Source of the DNA: Chloroflexota bacterium
GTDB taxonomy: Bacteria > Chloroflexota > Anaerolineae > Caldilineales > Caldilineaceae
DNA length: 7,318 nt
Assembly (NCBI GenBank): GCA_003577005.1
Contig: QEUW01000384.1
Span: 1-7,318, forward strand
Direction of reading: 5' to 3'
Below the pieces are notes generated by a model. The model saw nothing but the letters and a program-made list of their open reading frames with translations. It was not told where the DNA came from and did not search any database. This document shows, in pieces, positions 1-6,610 of this stretch. The translations under genes were made by a program, and so were the position numbers. The number at the start of each line of letters is the position of its first letter. The first letter of the stretch is position 1.

Positions 1-148
1 AGTACATAAAGACCAGCAAAAACAGCACCGTCGGCAGAAGAAAGAGATAGAGTGGCGCTTTCCGCCGCAACTCTTCCCATACTGTACGTTGGCGGGCGCT
101 CGCCGGCTGTATCACTCGTTTTGTTTGCTGTAAGACTTGATTGCTCAT
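1..148 (-). CDS. Sugar ABC transporter permease, N-terminal fragment
   Basis: The reverse strand opens at an ATG at 148-146 and stays open for 49 codons to the window edge, so only the N-terminus is present. The peptide begins MSNQVLQQTK, has a basic stretch (ARQRTVWEELRRK), then a hydrophobic segment with the pattern APLYLFLLPTVLFLLVFMY from about residue 31. A short cytoplasmic tail followed by a first membrane helix carrying an LLPT-like motif is typical of MalF/UgpA/LplB-type permeases of carbohydrate ABC importers (CUT1). It lies just downstream, on the same strand, of a family 1 solute-binding lipoprotein, the usual gene order for such importers. The gap between them is about 106 bp and contains a hairpin. 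The Shine-Dalgarno is weak (GGA shortly upstream). The permease call rests on context plus one helix; the substrate is unknown. Confidence 0.75.
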   Translation of the reverse strand, partial: MSNQVLQQTKRVIQPASARQRTVWEELRRKAPLYLFLLPTVLFLLVFMY

Positions 149-188
149 TCAGAATCCGTTCAATATTTCTTCACGGTGAATCAGAGAT

Positions 189-233
189 GATGGGACGATG
201 AACCCTCGTCTGTCGTCCATCGTCCCATCGTCT
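189..233 (-). repeat. Heptamer repeat and hairpin between binding protein and permease genes
   Basis: The arms GATGGGACGATG (189-200) and CATCGTCCCATC (218-229) are perfect 12-bp inverted repeats around a 17-nt loop. Read on the minus strand, the right side is also a tandem run of heptamers, AGACGAT (227-233), then one extra G, GGACGAT (219-225), GGACGAC (212-218) and AGACGAG (205-211). The hairpin falls after the binding-protein gene and before the permease gene. In other ABC operons such stem-loops stabilise the upstream message or lower downstream expression; that role here is inference. There is no T-tract, so it is not a classic intrinsic terminator. Confidence 0.7.
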
Positions 234-254
234 ACCAAACCATCACCGGTAAAC

Positions 255-392
255 TCACTCCCTGGCGGGTGGGTTCTCCCAATCCCAGTCGTTCTGCTCT
301 GCCAGCTCATCCACCGTTTGCAGCATGAGTTCTTTGACCTTGGTCATATATTGCTCCATGTCGGTCTGGTCGCCCATAAACTCCTGCAGAGA
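255..392 (-). other. Out-of-frame C-terminal end of the solute-binding protein
   Basis: From base 392 down to a TGA at 255-257, the reverse-strand frame one base back from the main ORF encodes 45 residues, starting SLQEFMGDQTDMEQYMTKV and ending ENPPARE. This is the amphipathic, acidic C-terminal helix expected at the end of a family 1 solute-binding protein. The frame actually open upstream ends instead in an arginine- and tryptophan-rich tail of 15 residues that looks unnatural. Adding one base in the GGG run at 393-395 (for example GGGG) would join both parts into one protein of 525 residues. The break could be a sequencing or assembly homopolymer error or a real mutation; the sequence alone cannot decide. 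Confidence 0.75.
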
Positions 393-1831
393 CCCATCGT
401 TTCGGTGTTGGACATGGCCTGGATCAATTCGGCCATCGAGGGCAACGGTTCCGTGCCGGCGATGGTGGGGATAAAGGAACCCAGGTCATTGACCATCGGC
501 CCGGCATTCTGGGGTGCGGTGAGAAACTTGAGAAAGTCCACTGCAGCCTCCAGCTTTTCGGGGGACATGGTGCTATTGGCCTGGTTGGTCGAGATGCTGT
601 ACTGGAACGCCGCCGAGGGCCCGCCGATCATGGGTGCGGACACACCGGTGTAAAACTCGGTAGCTTCTTCGTCAAAGGTCGGCAGCGAGAAGGTGGCCCA
701 CTCGAACTGGACTTCTTCGTTGTTCAAAGTCTGGGGCACTGCCCAACTGCCGTTCCAGTACATAGCTACATCGCCGTTGACAAACATGCGGAAGGTGTCG
801 GTGATGTCCATGCTCAGCGCCCCCGGCACCCAGTACTGCGACCAATCCTTGAGAATGCGGAAGGTTTCCTGATAGCGCGGGTCCATGGGGTCCCAGATGC
901 CAACGGCATAGTTGCGCGCCTGGGCGTAGGGGCTGAGACGGAACAGATTGCCATCGACGTTGAGTTCGTCGAAACGGTCGCCGTAGAACTGGGTGGCACC
1001 TACCCGGTGCCACCAACTCCAGATAAAGGCGCTGGGACCAAGCGGGAAGGCAAAAGCCTCTTTGCCCGTCCCCTTGATCGCCTCGTGCGCGGCGATAAAC
1101 TCAGACCACGTCTGCGGCGGGTTCTCCGGGTCAAGACCGGCTTCGGCAAAGATCTCTTTGTTGTAGAAGATCGCCGTCCCCACATAATCCGCGTTGACCT
1201 GATACCAGTTGCCGTCGTCCGCCTGGACAAATTCCATCACAAAGCCCGCAAAGCTGTCCATCCAGCGCTCGTTGCCCGGCTGGCCGGCCGGTACGTAGGG
1301 GTTCCCCTGGTTCAGATACTCGGTGAGCGGCTCGAACATCCCGCGCGGCAGTTGGTTGTTCACCTGGCTCGCCTGCAGCCAGACGATGTCGGGAAGCTGG
1401 GCGCCGGCCGCCTGTGTGCGCACCCAGGTGATATAATCCGAGCCAGGAGCCAGCGGCGGGATCAATGTGATGTTGATATTAGGGTGCAGCCTTTCATACT
1501 CGGCCACGATACGGTTCAGATAACGCGGCGGGTTGGGCGTGTTGGCGGTCGGCTCAATCGGTGTGTAGGCCTGGGCGTAGAAGGTGATCTCCCCCTCATA
1601 GGCGAGTTCCGGCACGTCGGTGTATTCGATACCCTCGGCTTCAGGCGCCAGGGGTGGAATATCAGCCGAGAGTTCGATCACTTCTTCGGCTTCCTCGGTT
1701 GCCGCAGTACTGTCACCCGCTTCTTCTGCAACGGGCGGGGCGGCTGGCGGCTGCGGGCCAGCACAGCCGATAGCCAGTGCCAGCACGACCAGGATGCTCA
1801 CAAAAGACGAAAACCAGATTCGCCGGGGCAT
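344..1831 (-). CDS. Family 1 extracellular sugar-binding lipoprotein, frame broken near the 3' end
   Basis: This is the substrate-binding lipoprotein of a carbohydrate ABC importer. Residues 1-22 form a signal peptide (PRR, then a hydrophobic core to LALAIG) followed by Cys23, a lipobox-like cleavage and lipidation site, so the mature protein should be membrane-anchored outside the cell. Residues 24-66 are a low-complexity Ala/Glu/Pro linker. The binding fold follows, with family hallmarks: PDIVW (147-151), the AIFYNKEIFAEAGLDP stretch (220-235) with TWSEF just after, VAMYWNGSWAVPQ (355-367) and a late helix AAVDFLKFLTAP (429-440). The ATG at 1831 is preceded by AGGAGA nine bases upstream. 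The permease follows on the same strand. The last 15 residues are aberrant because of an apparent one-base deletion near 393-395; the intact product would end at 255. The many aromatic residues fit sugar binding, but the ligand cannot be named. Confidence 0.9.
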   Translation of the reverse strand: MPRRIWFSSFVSILVVLALAIGCAGPQPPAAPPVAEEAGDSTAATEEAEEVIELSADIPPLAPEAEGIEYTDVPELAYEGEITFYAQAYTPIEPTANTPNPPRYLNRIVAEYERLHPNINITLIPPLAPGSDYITWVRTQAAGAQLPDIVWLQASQVNNQLPRGMFEPLTEYLNQGNPYVPAGQPGNERWMDSFAGFVMEFVQADDGNWYQVNADYVGTAIFYNKEIFAEAGLDPENPPQTWSEFIAAHEAIKGTGKEAFAFPLGPSAFIWSWWHRVGATQFYGDRFDELNVDGNLFRLSPYAQARNYAVGIWDPMDPRYQETFRILKDWSQYWVPGALSMDITDTFRMFVNGDVAMYWNGSWAVPQTLNNEEVQFEWATFSLPTFDEEATEFYTGVSAPMIGGPSAAFQYSISTNQANSTMSPEKLEAAVDFLKFLTAPQNAGPMVNDLGSFIPTIAGTEPLPSMAELIQAMSNTETMGLCRSLWATRPTWSNI

Positions 1832-1932
1832 GGGTCTATTTCTCCTTTGACTGAATTTTGAGACACGCAGGGAATCTTACGGTCAGGTGAACAGGTGTCG
1901 GCACTGGGGAGTACCAATACATCTATTATGCT

Positions 1933-1961
1933 ATTATGAGGAGATTAGGAGGAAATGTCAA
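1933..1961 (-). promoter_or_regulatory. Sigma-A-type promoter of the sugar ABC transporter unit
   Basis: On the reverse strand TTGACA (1961-1956) is followed after exactly 17 bp by CATAAT (1938-1933), a near-perfect housekeeping promoter. It lies about 100 bp upstream of the binding-protein start, which leaves a leader of roughly 95 nt. Immediately upstream of the -35 is a small inverted repeat ACCTT-N5-AAGGT (1962-1976), and the leader has a direct repeat CAGGTG-AA-CAGGTG (1884-1897). Either could be a regulator site, but no known sugar-regulator consensus is evident. The promoter separates transporter expression from the upstream rho gene. Confidence 0.75.
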
Positions 1962-1989
1962 ACCTTGTTGTAAGGTGAATCTGCGCCTA

Positions 1990-3111
1990 TCATTTGCGGG
2001 TTGCACCGCGCTGGCGCACTTTGAGCCGCCGTAACAGTTCATCATTGGTGGGCGCCAGTCCCATCAGTTGCAGCAAGTCGCGTAACGCAGCCTTGGGTTC
2101 GCGGCTGGCCAGCCAGCGGCGCAGTAAGACCAGCCGTTCCATCTGCTCGAAAGGATAGAGCAACTCTTCTTTGCGCGTGCCGCTTGCCAACACGTTGATC
2201 GCCGGGTAGAGCCGCGCCTCGGCCAGTTCCCGATCCAGCACGATCTCGCTGTTGCCCGTACCCTTGAACTCCTCAAAGATGTAATCATCCATGCGCGAAC
2301 CGGTTTCGACCAGCGTGGTGGCGATGACCGTCACGGAGCCACCGTTCTCGATGTTACGCGCCAGCCCAAACAGCCGCCGCGGAATTTCGAGCGCCTTGGC
2401 ATCGATACCACCCGAGAGCGTACGCCTGGCCCCCGCGCCGGAAAGATTAAAGGCGCGCGCCAGCCGCGTAATGCTGTCGATCAGCAACACTACATTGCGG
2501 CCACACTCCAGTTCGCAGCGAATATGCGCCATAGTCAATTCCGCCAGTTCAATGTGTGCGGCGAGTTCCTGGTCGTTTGAACTCGCCAGTACCTCGGCGG
2601 CGACACTGCGGCGAAAGTGCGTCACTTCCTCGGGCCGTTCGTCGATCAGCAAGAGGATGATGCGGGCATCCGGCTCGCTGGCATGGATCGACTTTGCAAT
2701 CTGTTCGAGCAACTGGGTCTTGCCCGCCTGCGGGGGCGCAACGATCAGCCCGCGCGTGCCCCGGCCAATGGGGGCAATGAGGTCAATGATCCGCATCGAA
2801 ACGTCACCGCTGTCGCCCAGGCGCAAGCGTTCGCGCGGGTCGATTGCCACCAGTTGCTCAAAACGCGGTCGCGCCTGAAATTCTGCCGGCGCCAGGCCAC
2901 AGACCGACGCCACGGTTGCCAACTGGTTGCCCTGCTTGCCACGCCGTATCTCTCCGCTCACCAAGGCGCCTTCCACCAAGCCGTTGGTGCGGATCAGCTG
3001 CGCCGACACCCACGGGTCATCTGGGCCAGGTTGGAACGAGCGCGCAGCGTCGCGCAAGAAGCCGCCACCCCGCGGCAATACTTTTAGGACTCCGCTAGCG
3101 GTTGAGGACAT
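1990..3111 (-). CDS. rho: Transcription termination factor Rho, short form without the N-terminal domain
   Basis: Rho is the hexameric RNA-dependent ATPase that ends transcription at rut sites. At 373 residues this one is shorter than E. coli Rho (419). It begins almost directly with the cold-shock-like RNA-binding domain (GVLKVLPRGGGFLR at 7-20, GPDDPWVS at 29-36). The RecA-like motor follows: Walker A APPQAGKT (125-132), LLIDERPEEV with the catalytic glutamate region (154-163), Walker B VVLLIDS (207-213), the Q-loop region LSGGIDAKAL (232-241), the R-loop EEFKGTGN (280-287) and SGTRKEEL (310-317). The helical Rho_N domain is absent. This is not a start miscall: an in-frame TAA (3142-3144) sits ten codons upstream of the ATG. 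A purine-rich AGAAGGG lies about 13 bases before the start, a loose Shine-Dalgarno. Gene identity is firm. Confidence 0.96.
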   Translation of the reverse strand: MSSTASGVLKVLPRGGGFLRDAARSFQPGPDDPWVSAQLIRTNGLVEGALVSGEIRRGKQGNQLATVASVCGLAPAEFQARPRFEQLVAIDPRERLRLGDSGDVSMRIIDLIAPIGRGTRGLIVAPPQAGKTQLLEQIAKSIHASEPDARIILLLIDERPEEVTHFRRSVAAEVLASSNDQELAAHIELAELTMAHIRCELECGRNVVLLIDSITRLARAFNLSGAGARRTLSGGIDAKALEIPRRLFGLARNIENGGSVTVIATTLVETGSRMDDYIFEEFKGTGNSEIVLDRELAEARLYPAINVLASGTRKEELLYPFEQMERLVLLRRWLASREPKAALRDLLQLMGLAPTNDELLRRLKVRQRGATRK

Positions 3112-3192
3112 TGATTTATTTGTACCCTTCTTTCTCAGGTGTTACACAGGTGCCTGGGAACAGCACGTCCAAAGGACACGCACTTGCCGGCT

Positions 3193-3209
3193 GCCGCCAG
3201 GATGGCGGC
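3193..3209. repeat. Mini-hairpin GCCGCCA-GGA-TGGCGGC
   Basis: Seven-base-pair perfect arms (3193-3199 and 3203-3209) close a GGA triloop. The hairpin lies about 85 bp upstream of the rho start and would be in its leader if transcription begins further upstream. It shares its layout CYGCCA-GGW-TGGCRG with a second mini-hairpin at 3609-3623. The stem differs between the two by a paired change (C:G against T:A). It may be a repeat or a leader structure; its function is unknown. Confidence 0.5.
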
Positions 3210-3306
3210 GCTTCCACTTGCGTAACTCCTACGTCTTATGCGATTGCATGTGAGGCCGGTGGCATTGGTGGATCATGGGGCAACCGACGAAGCAACAAGG
3301 ACTCGT

Positions 3307-3335
3307 TTCTTACGATTGAAGATAACACGGATCAA
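3307..3335 (-). promoter_or_regulatory. Weak candidate promoter for rho
   Basis: On the reverse strand TTGATC (3335-3330) and TAAGAA (3312-3307) are spaced by 17 bp. Both hexamers match the housekeeping consensus only partly (four and three of six). It is the best-spaced pair I found by eye upstream of rho and would give a leader of roughly 190 nt, in line with the known autoregulated long leader of E. coli rho. The evidence is weak. Confidence 0.25.
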
Positions 3336-3400
3336 CCAGAATGGCAAACAGGTCTGGTAAGATGGGTGCATCCAGGATTGGGGGCGGGTTGCCCCGGCCT

Positions 3401-3468
3401 CGCATTCCGGGAAAGGGCCGGAAAGTTTCTGAACGTTCACCGCGACGGCGGCCCTTTCCCGGAATGCG
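3401..3468. repeat. Large hairpin repeat, family copy A
   Basis: Perfect 20-bp inverted arms (3401-3420 and 3449-3468) flank a 28-nt loop. The left arm contains ATTCCGGGAAAGGGCCGG and the loop begins GAAAGTTTCT. The arm core TCCGGGA-N3-GNCCGG and the loop start AG-N-TT-Y-T recur at 3505-3574 and 5368-5447 in the same orientation, so this is one member of a dispersed family about 70-80 bp long. No protein is encoded nearby and no T-tract follows. The layout (imperfect palindromic arms in inverted pairs) recalls REPIN or MITE-type elements. Mobility and function are inferences. Confidence 0.8.
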
Positions 3469-3504
3469 GGTTTGCCAGGGTCGTTCAAAAGGCGCGCTGG
3501 CGAA

Positions 3505-3574
3505 GACTTCCGGGAGGTGGCCGGTCAGCTTCTCACATGGATTGCAGGTGTTCGCCGGCCACCTCCCGGAAGTC
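3505..3574. repeat. Large hairpin repeat, family copy B
   Basis: Perfect 20-bp arms GACTTCCGGGAGGTGGCCGG (3505-3524) and its complement (3555-3574) enclose a 30-nt loop starting TCAGCTTCT. It shares the TCCGGGA-N3-GNCCGG core and loop start with copies A and C, and it sits only 36 bp after copy A. Both lie in the rho-miaB divergent gap, upstream of the miaB promoter. Two adjacent, diverged copies suggest old independent insertions rather than recent tandem duplication. Confidence 0.82.
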
Positions 3575-3608
3575 AGGTCAGACGAGAAGATCTATCCTTT
3601 GCAGCTCC

Positions 3609-3623
3609 CTGCCAGGTTGGCAG
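3609..3623. repeat. Mini-hairpin CTGCCA-GGT-TGGCAG
   Basis: Six-base-pair arms close a GGT triloop, ending 22 bp before the -35 of the miaB promoter. It matches the mini-hairpin at 3193-3209 in layout and in the core GCCAGGWTGGC. It could be a repeat or a regulator site near the promoter. There is no T-tract directly after it, so I do not call it a terminator. Confidence 0.45.
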
Positions 3624-3645
3624 CTTGCCCGACCCTCCTCTGCTT

Positions 3646-3674
3646 TTGACACGTAAACTGCGCCCGGCTAAAAT
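3646..3674 (+). promoter_or_regulatory. Sigma-A-type promoter of miaB
   Basis: A perfect -35 TTGACA (3646-3651) and a -10 TAAAAT (3669-3674, five of six) are separated by exactly 17 bp. Transcription would start near 3681, giving a leader of about 60 nt before the GTG start at 3743. This is one of the clearest promoters in the window. Confidence 0.8.
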
Positions 3675-3742
3675 TAAAGATCACGCACTCGTACGCTTAT
3701 CGAAGACCTGCCCGGCCTACACCGGACAACAGGGGGCAAACT

Positions 3743-5335
<1,593 letters not shown>

Positions 5336-5367
5336 ACCACGCTAACATTTCGCTTGAACAAATTGGC

Positions 5368-5447
5368 GTGACTCGACCTCCGGGAGGTGACCGGTGAGAT
5401 TTTGGTCTAGAAAGTGCGCTCCAGTCACCTCCCGGAGGTCGAGTCAC
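5368..5447. repeat. Large hairpin repeat, family copy C, between miaB and mmuM
   Basis: Perfect 24-bp arms (5368-5391 and 5424-5447) enclose a 32-nt loop. The arm core is ACCTCCGGGAGGTGACCGG, which is itself a near palindrome, and the loop begins TGAGATTTT, as in copies A and B. It fills most of the 89-bp gap between the convergent genes. The right arm runs into mmuM and encodes its last seven codons and stop. It might work as a bidirectional terminator or RNA-end stabiliser, but there is no T-tract on either side. Confidence 0.85.
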
Positions 5448-6420
5448 ACTTCAACACCTGTGCGATCACCCGAATATCCTCCGGCCCCGTCCGGCAGCAG
5501 CCGCCGATGAGCCGGGCGCCGGCGGCGAACCAGCGCCGCGCCGGTTCGGCAAAGTCGGTCGTCCCCGCGCCAGCGACCCAACAGTGATTGGCTGCATCCC
5601 ACTCCTCACCGCTGTTGGGGTAGGCAAGTAGGGGCTTGTCCGTAACCCTGGCGGCGCTGCGCAAAAGAGCCTCCACATAGCGCGGTGGCGTGCAGTTCAG
5701 CCCTACGGCCACGATTTGCTCCGACTCGTTGGCCAGCGCCACGCAATCGGCAAAGCGCTCGCCGTGGCAGGTGTGTGTCTCATCGCAACAGCTAAAACTA
5801 AGCCACGCTGGAGTGTCGGGGAATTCCGCCAGCAGCCGCACCAACGCTTCCCCCTCCGCCAGGCAAGGGATCGTCTCGCACGCCAGCAGATCGGCCCCGC
5901 TCTCGGCCAGCACCGCCAGGCGCGGCCGGTGAAAATCCATCAGCTCTTCGACCGACAGCCCGTAATCGCCCCGATATTCCGAGCCATCGGCCAGATATGC
6001 CCCATAGGGGCCAATGGATACGGCAACTAATAAAGAGTGATGAGTAAAGGGTGACGAGTGACGGTTGTTCAGCGTTGCAGCACCGGTCTCCGATCTCCAG
6101 TCTCTAATGATCTGCTCCCGCGCCTCACATGCCAAGCGCACGCTCAGACGCATGAGGTCAGCAGCCTGTTCATGGCTCAGGCCGCGGCGGGCCAGACCGG
6201 CAAAGGTGGCCTGGTAGCTGGCCGTCGTTGCCACATCGGCCCCGGCGGCATAGTAGTCATAGTGGAGCTGGCGGATCAACGCTGGGGCCTCTAGCAGCAA
6301 CTTGGCCGACCAGAGCGGGTCGTTGAGATCGGCGCCCCGCCGCTCAAGTTCGGTCGCCAATGCGCCGTCGAGGATCACAACACCCTGTGCATCTAGTAAT
6401 GGTTGAAGCGGATTGTCCAT
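5425..6420 (-). CDS. mmuM: Homocysteine S-methyltransferase MmuM with a repeat-derived insert
   Basis: MmuM transfers a methyl group from S-methylmethionine (or S-adenosylmethionine) to homocysteine, giving methionine. The protein follows E. coli MmuM almost end to end: [13 protein letters not shown] (17-29), DPLWSAKLL (34-42), [16 protein letters not shown] (66-81), [17 protein letters not shown] (137-153), ADLLACET (176-183), AYPNSGE (266-272) and [11 protein letters not shown] (301-311). The expected zinc ligands are C243 (LNCTPP) and C308-C309. The ATG at 6420 agrees with the family N-terminus (NPLQPLLD). There is no Shine-Dalgarno; a TATAAT six bases upstream implies a leaderless message. 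It has 331 residues against about 310 in E. coli. Residues near 106-130 are a heptamer-repeat insert, and residues 325-331 come from a hairpin repeat arm. Motifs and zinc ligands are intact, so it is probably functional. Confidence 0.93.
   Translation of the reverse strand: MDNPLQPLLDAQGVVILDGALATELERRGADLNDPLWSAKLLLEAPALIRQLHYDYYAAGADVATTASYQATFAGLARRGLSHEQAADLMRLSVRLACEAREQIIRDWRSETGAATLNNRHSSPFTHHSLLVAVSIGPYGAYLADGSEYRGDYGLSVEELMDFHRPRLAVLAESGADLLACETIPCLAEGEALVRLLAEFPDTPAWLSFSCCDETHTCHGERFADCVALANESEQIVAVGLNCTPPRYVEALLRSAARVTDKPLLAYPNSGEEWDAANHCWVAGAGTTDFAEPARRWFAAGARLIGGCCRTGPEDIRVIAQVLKCDSTSGR
6034..6105 (-). repeat. Two heptamer tracts inside mmuM
   Basis: On the plus strand four heptamers AGAGTGA, TGAGTAA, AGGGTGA and CGAGTGA run from 6034 to 6061. 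About 23 bp further, GGTCTCC, GATCTCC and AGTCTCT run from 6085 to 6105; on the coding strand these read AGAGACT, GGAGATC, GGAGACC, the same family as the tract in miaB. The whole stretch is translated in frame and accounts for the extra residues between the conserved AREQII helix and the VAVSIGPYG strand of MmuM. The coding-strand tract gives RDWRSETG, close to RDWGLETG in MiaB. Confidence 0.8.
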
Positions 6421-6426
6421 GCGCCT

Positions 6427-6435
6427 ATTATACCA
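6427..6435 (-). promoter_or_regulatory. Extended -10 promoter of mmuM, giving a leaderless transcript
   Basis: On the reverse strand TGG-TATAAT (6435-6427) is a perfect extended -10 element. It lies six bases before the ATG (6420), so a start seven bases after the -10 would fall on the A of the start codon. There is no good -35 hexamer at 17 bp, as expected for an extended -10 promoter. The missing Shine-Dalgarno fits leaderless translation. Confidence 0.7.
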
Positions 6436-6446
6436 TGCCCCGGCCA

Positions 6447-6461
6447 GACCTCCCGGAGGTC
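6447..6461. repeat. Palindrome GACCTCC-C-GGAGGTC in the mmuM -35 region
   Basis: A perfect 7+7 bp palindrome around one base lies where the -35 of mmuM would be. Read on the minus strand, with the following CTGGCCGG, it matches one arm of the large hairpin family (copies A-C) with a two-base insertion. It is therefore most likely a single half-copy of that repeat. Its position could also let a protein bind over the promoter; both are inferences. Confidence 0.6.
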
Positions 6462-6489
6462 CTTGCTGAATGAAAAATCCTATTTTTTA

Positions 6490-6515
6490 CTTTGTTCAGT
6501 ATTGACTGAACAAAG
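6490..6515. promoter_or_regulatory. TetR-type palindromic operator in front of the glycosyltransferase
   Basis: CTTTGTTCAGT (6490-6500) and ACTGAACAAAG (6505-6515) are perfect 11-bp inverted repeats with a 4-bp centre ATTG. The element overlaps the -35 hexamer (6502-6507) and part of the spacer of the glycosyltransferase promoter. A long, perfect, AT-containing dyad over a -35 is the usual design of operators for TetR-family repressors. No such regulator is encoded in the window, so the regulator family is an inference. Confidence 0.65.
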
Positions 6516-6530
6516 CGAACATGATATTCT
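6502..6530 (+). promoter_or_regulatory. Promoter of the glycosyltransferase gene
   Basis: TTGACT (6502-6507, five of six) is followed after 17 bp by TATTCT (6525-6530), with TG at 6522-6523 forming an extended -10. An A/T-rich stretch upstream (6468-6490) could act as an UP element. Transcription would begin near 6537, leaving a leader of about 74 nt. That leader contains a small G/C dyad, CCGCA (6540-6544) against TGCGG (6553-6557). Confidence 0.7.
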
Positions 6531-6610
6531 TATCGAGGGCCGCACAAGCGCTTGCGGGGTGGAGATAAAGTATCGGGGACAAGCGTCGCCCCAGCAGCAA
6601 GGAGAAGACG

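Noticed and set aside
385..400. Programmed -1 ribosomal frameshift in the binding-protein gene
   Set aside because: A -1 shift would restore the C-terminus, but there is no X-XXY-YYZ slippery site or clear downstream structure, and such genes are not known for recoding.
1007..1861. Long plus-strand open frame of 284 codons opposite the binding-protein gene
   Set aside because: It is arginine-rich without any recognisable motif and lies antisense to a gene with clear family hallmarks and a good promoter and ribosome binding site.
2291..3087. Plus-strand open frames opposite rho
   Set aside because: Serine- and arginine-rich shadow translations of a strongly conserved gene; no start signal or motif.
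3230..3300. tRNA or other RNA gene in the rho-miaB gap
   Set aside because: No cloverleaf arms, TTC-loop motif or CCA-end pattern could be found by eye.
3401..3574. Possible CRISPR array or attachment site from the two adjacent hairpins
   Set aside because: Only two diverged copies occur and each is an inverted pair rather than a direct repeat with spacers; a third copy lies 1.8 kb away.
3102..3656. Open frames of up to 184 codons across the rho-miaB gap
   Set aside because: They run through the hairpin repeats, have no family resemblance and do not use a supported start; the region is better explained as promoters and repeats.
5368..5447. Intrinsic terminator between miaB and mmuM
   Set aside because: The stem is strong, but the loop is long and no T-tract follows on either strand, so a classic Rho-independent terminator is not supported.
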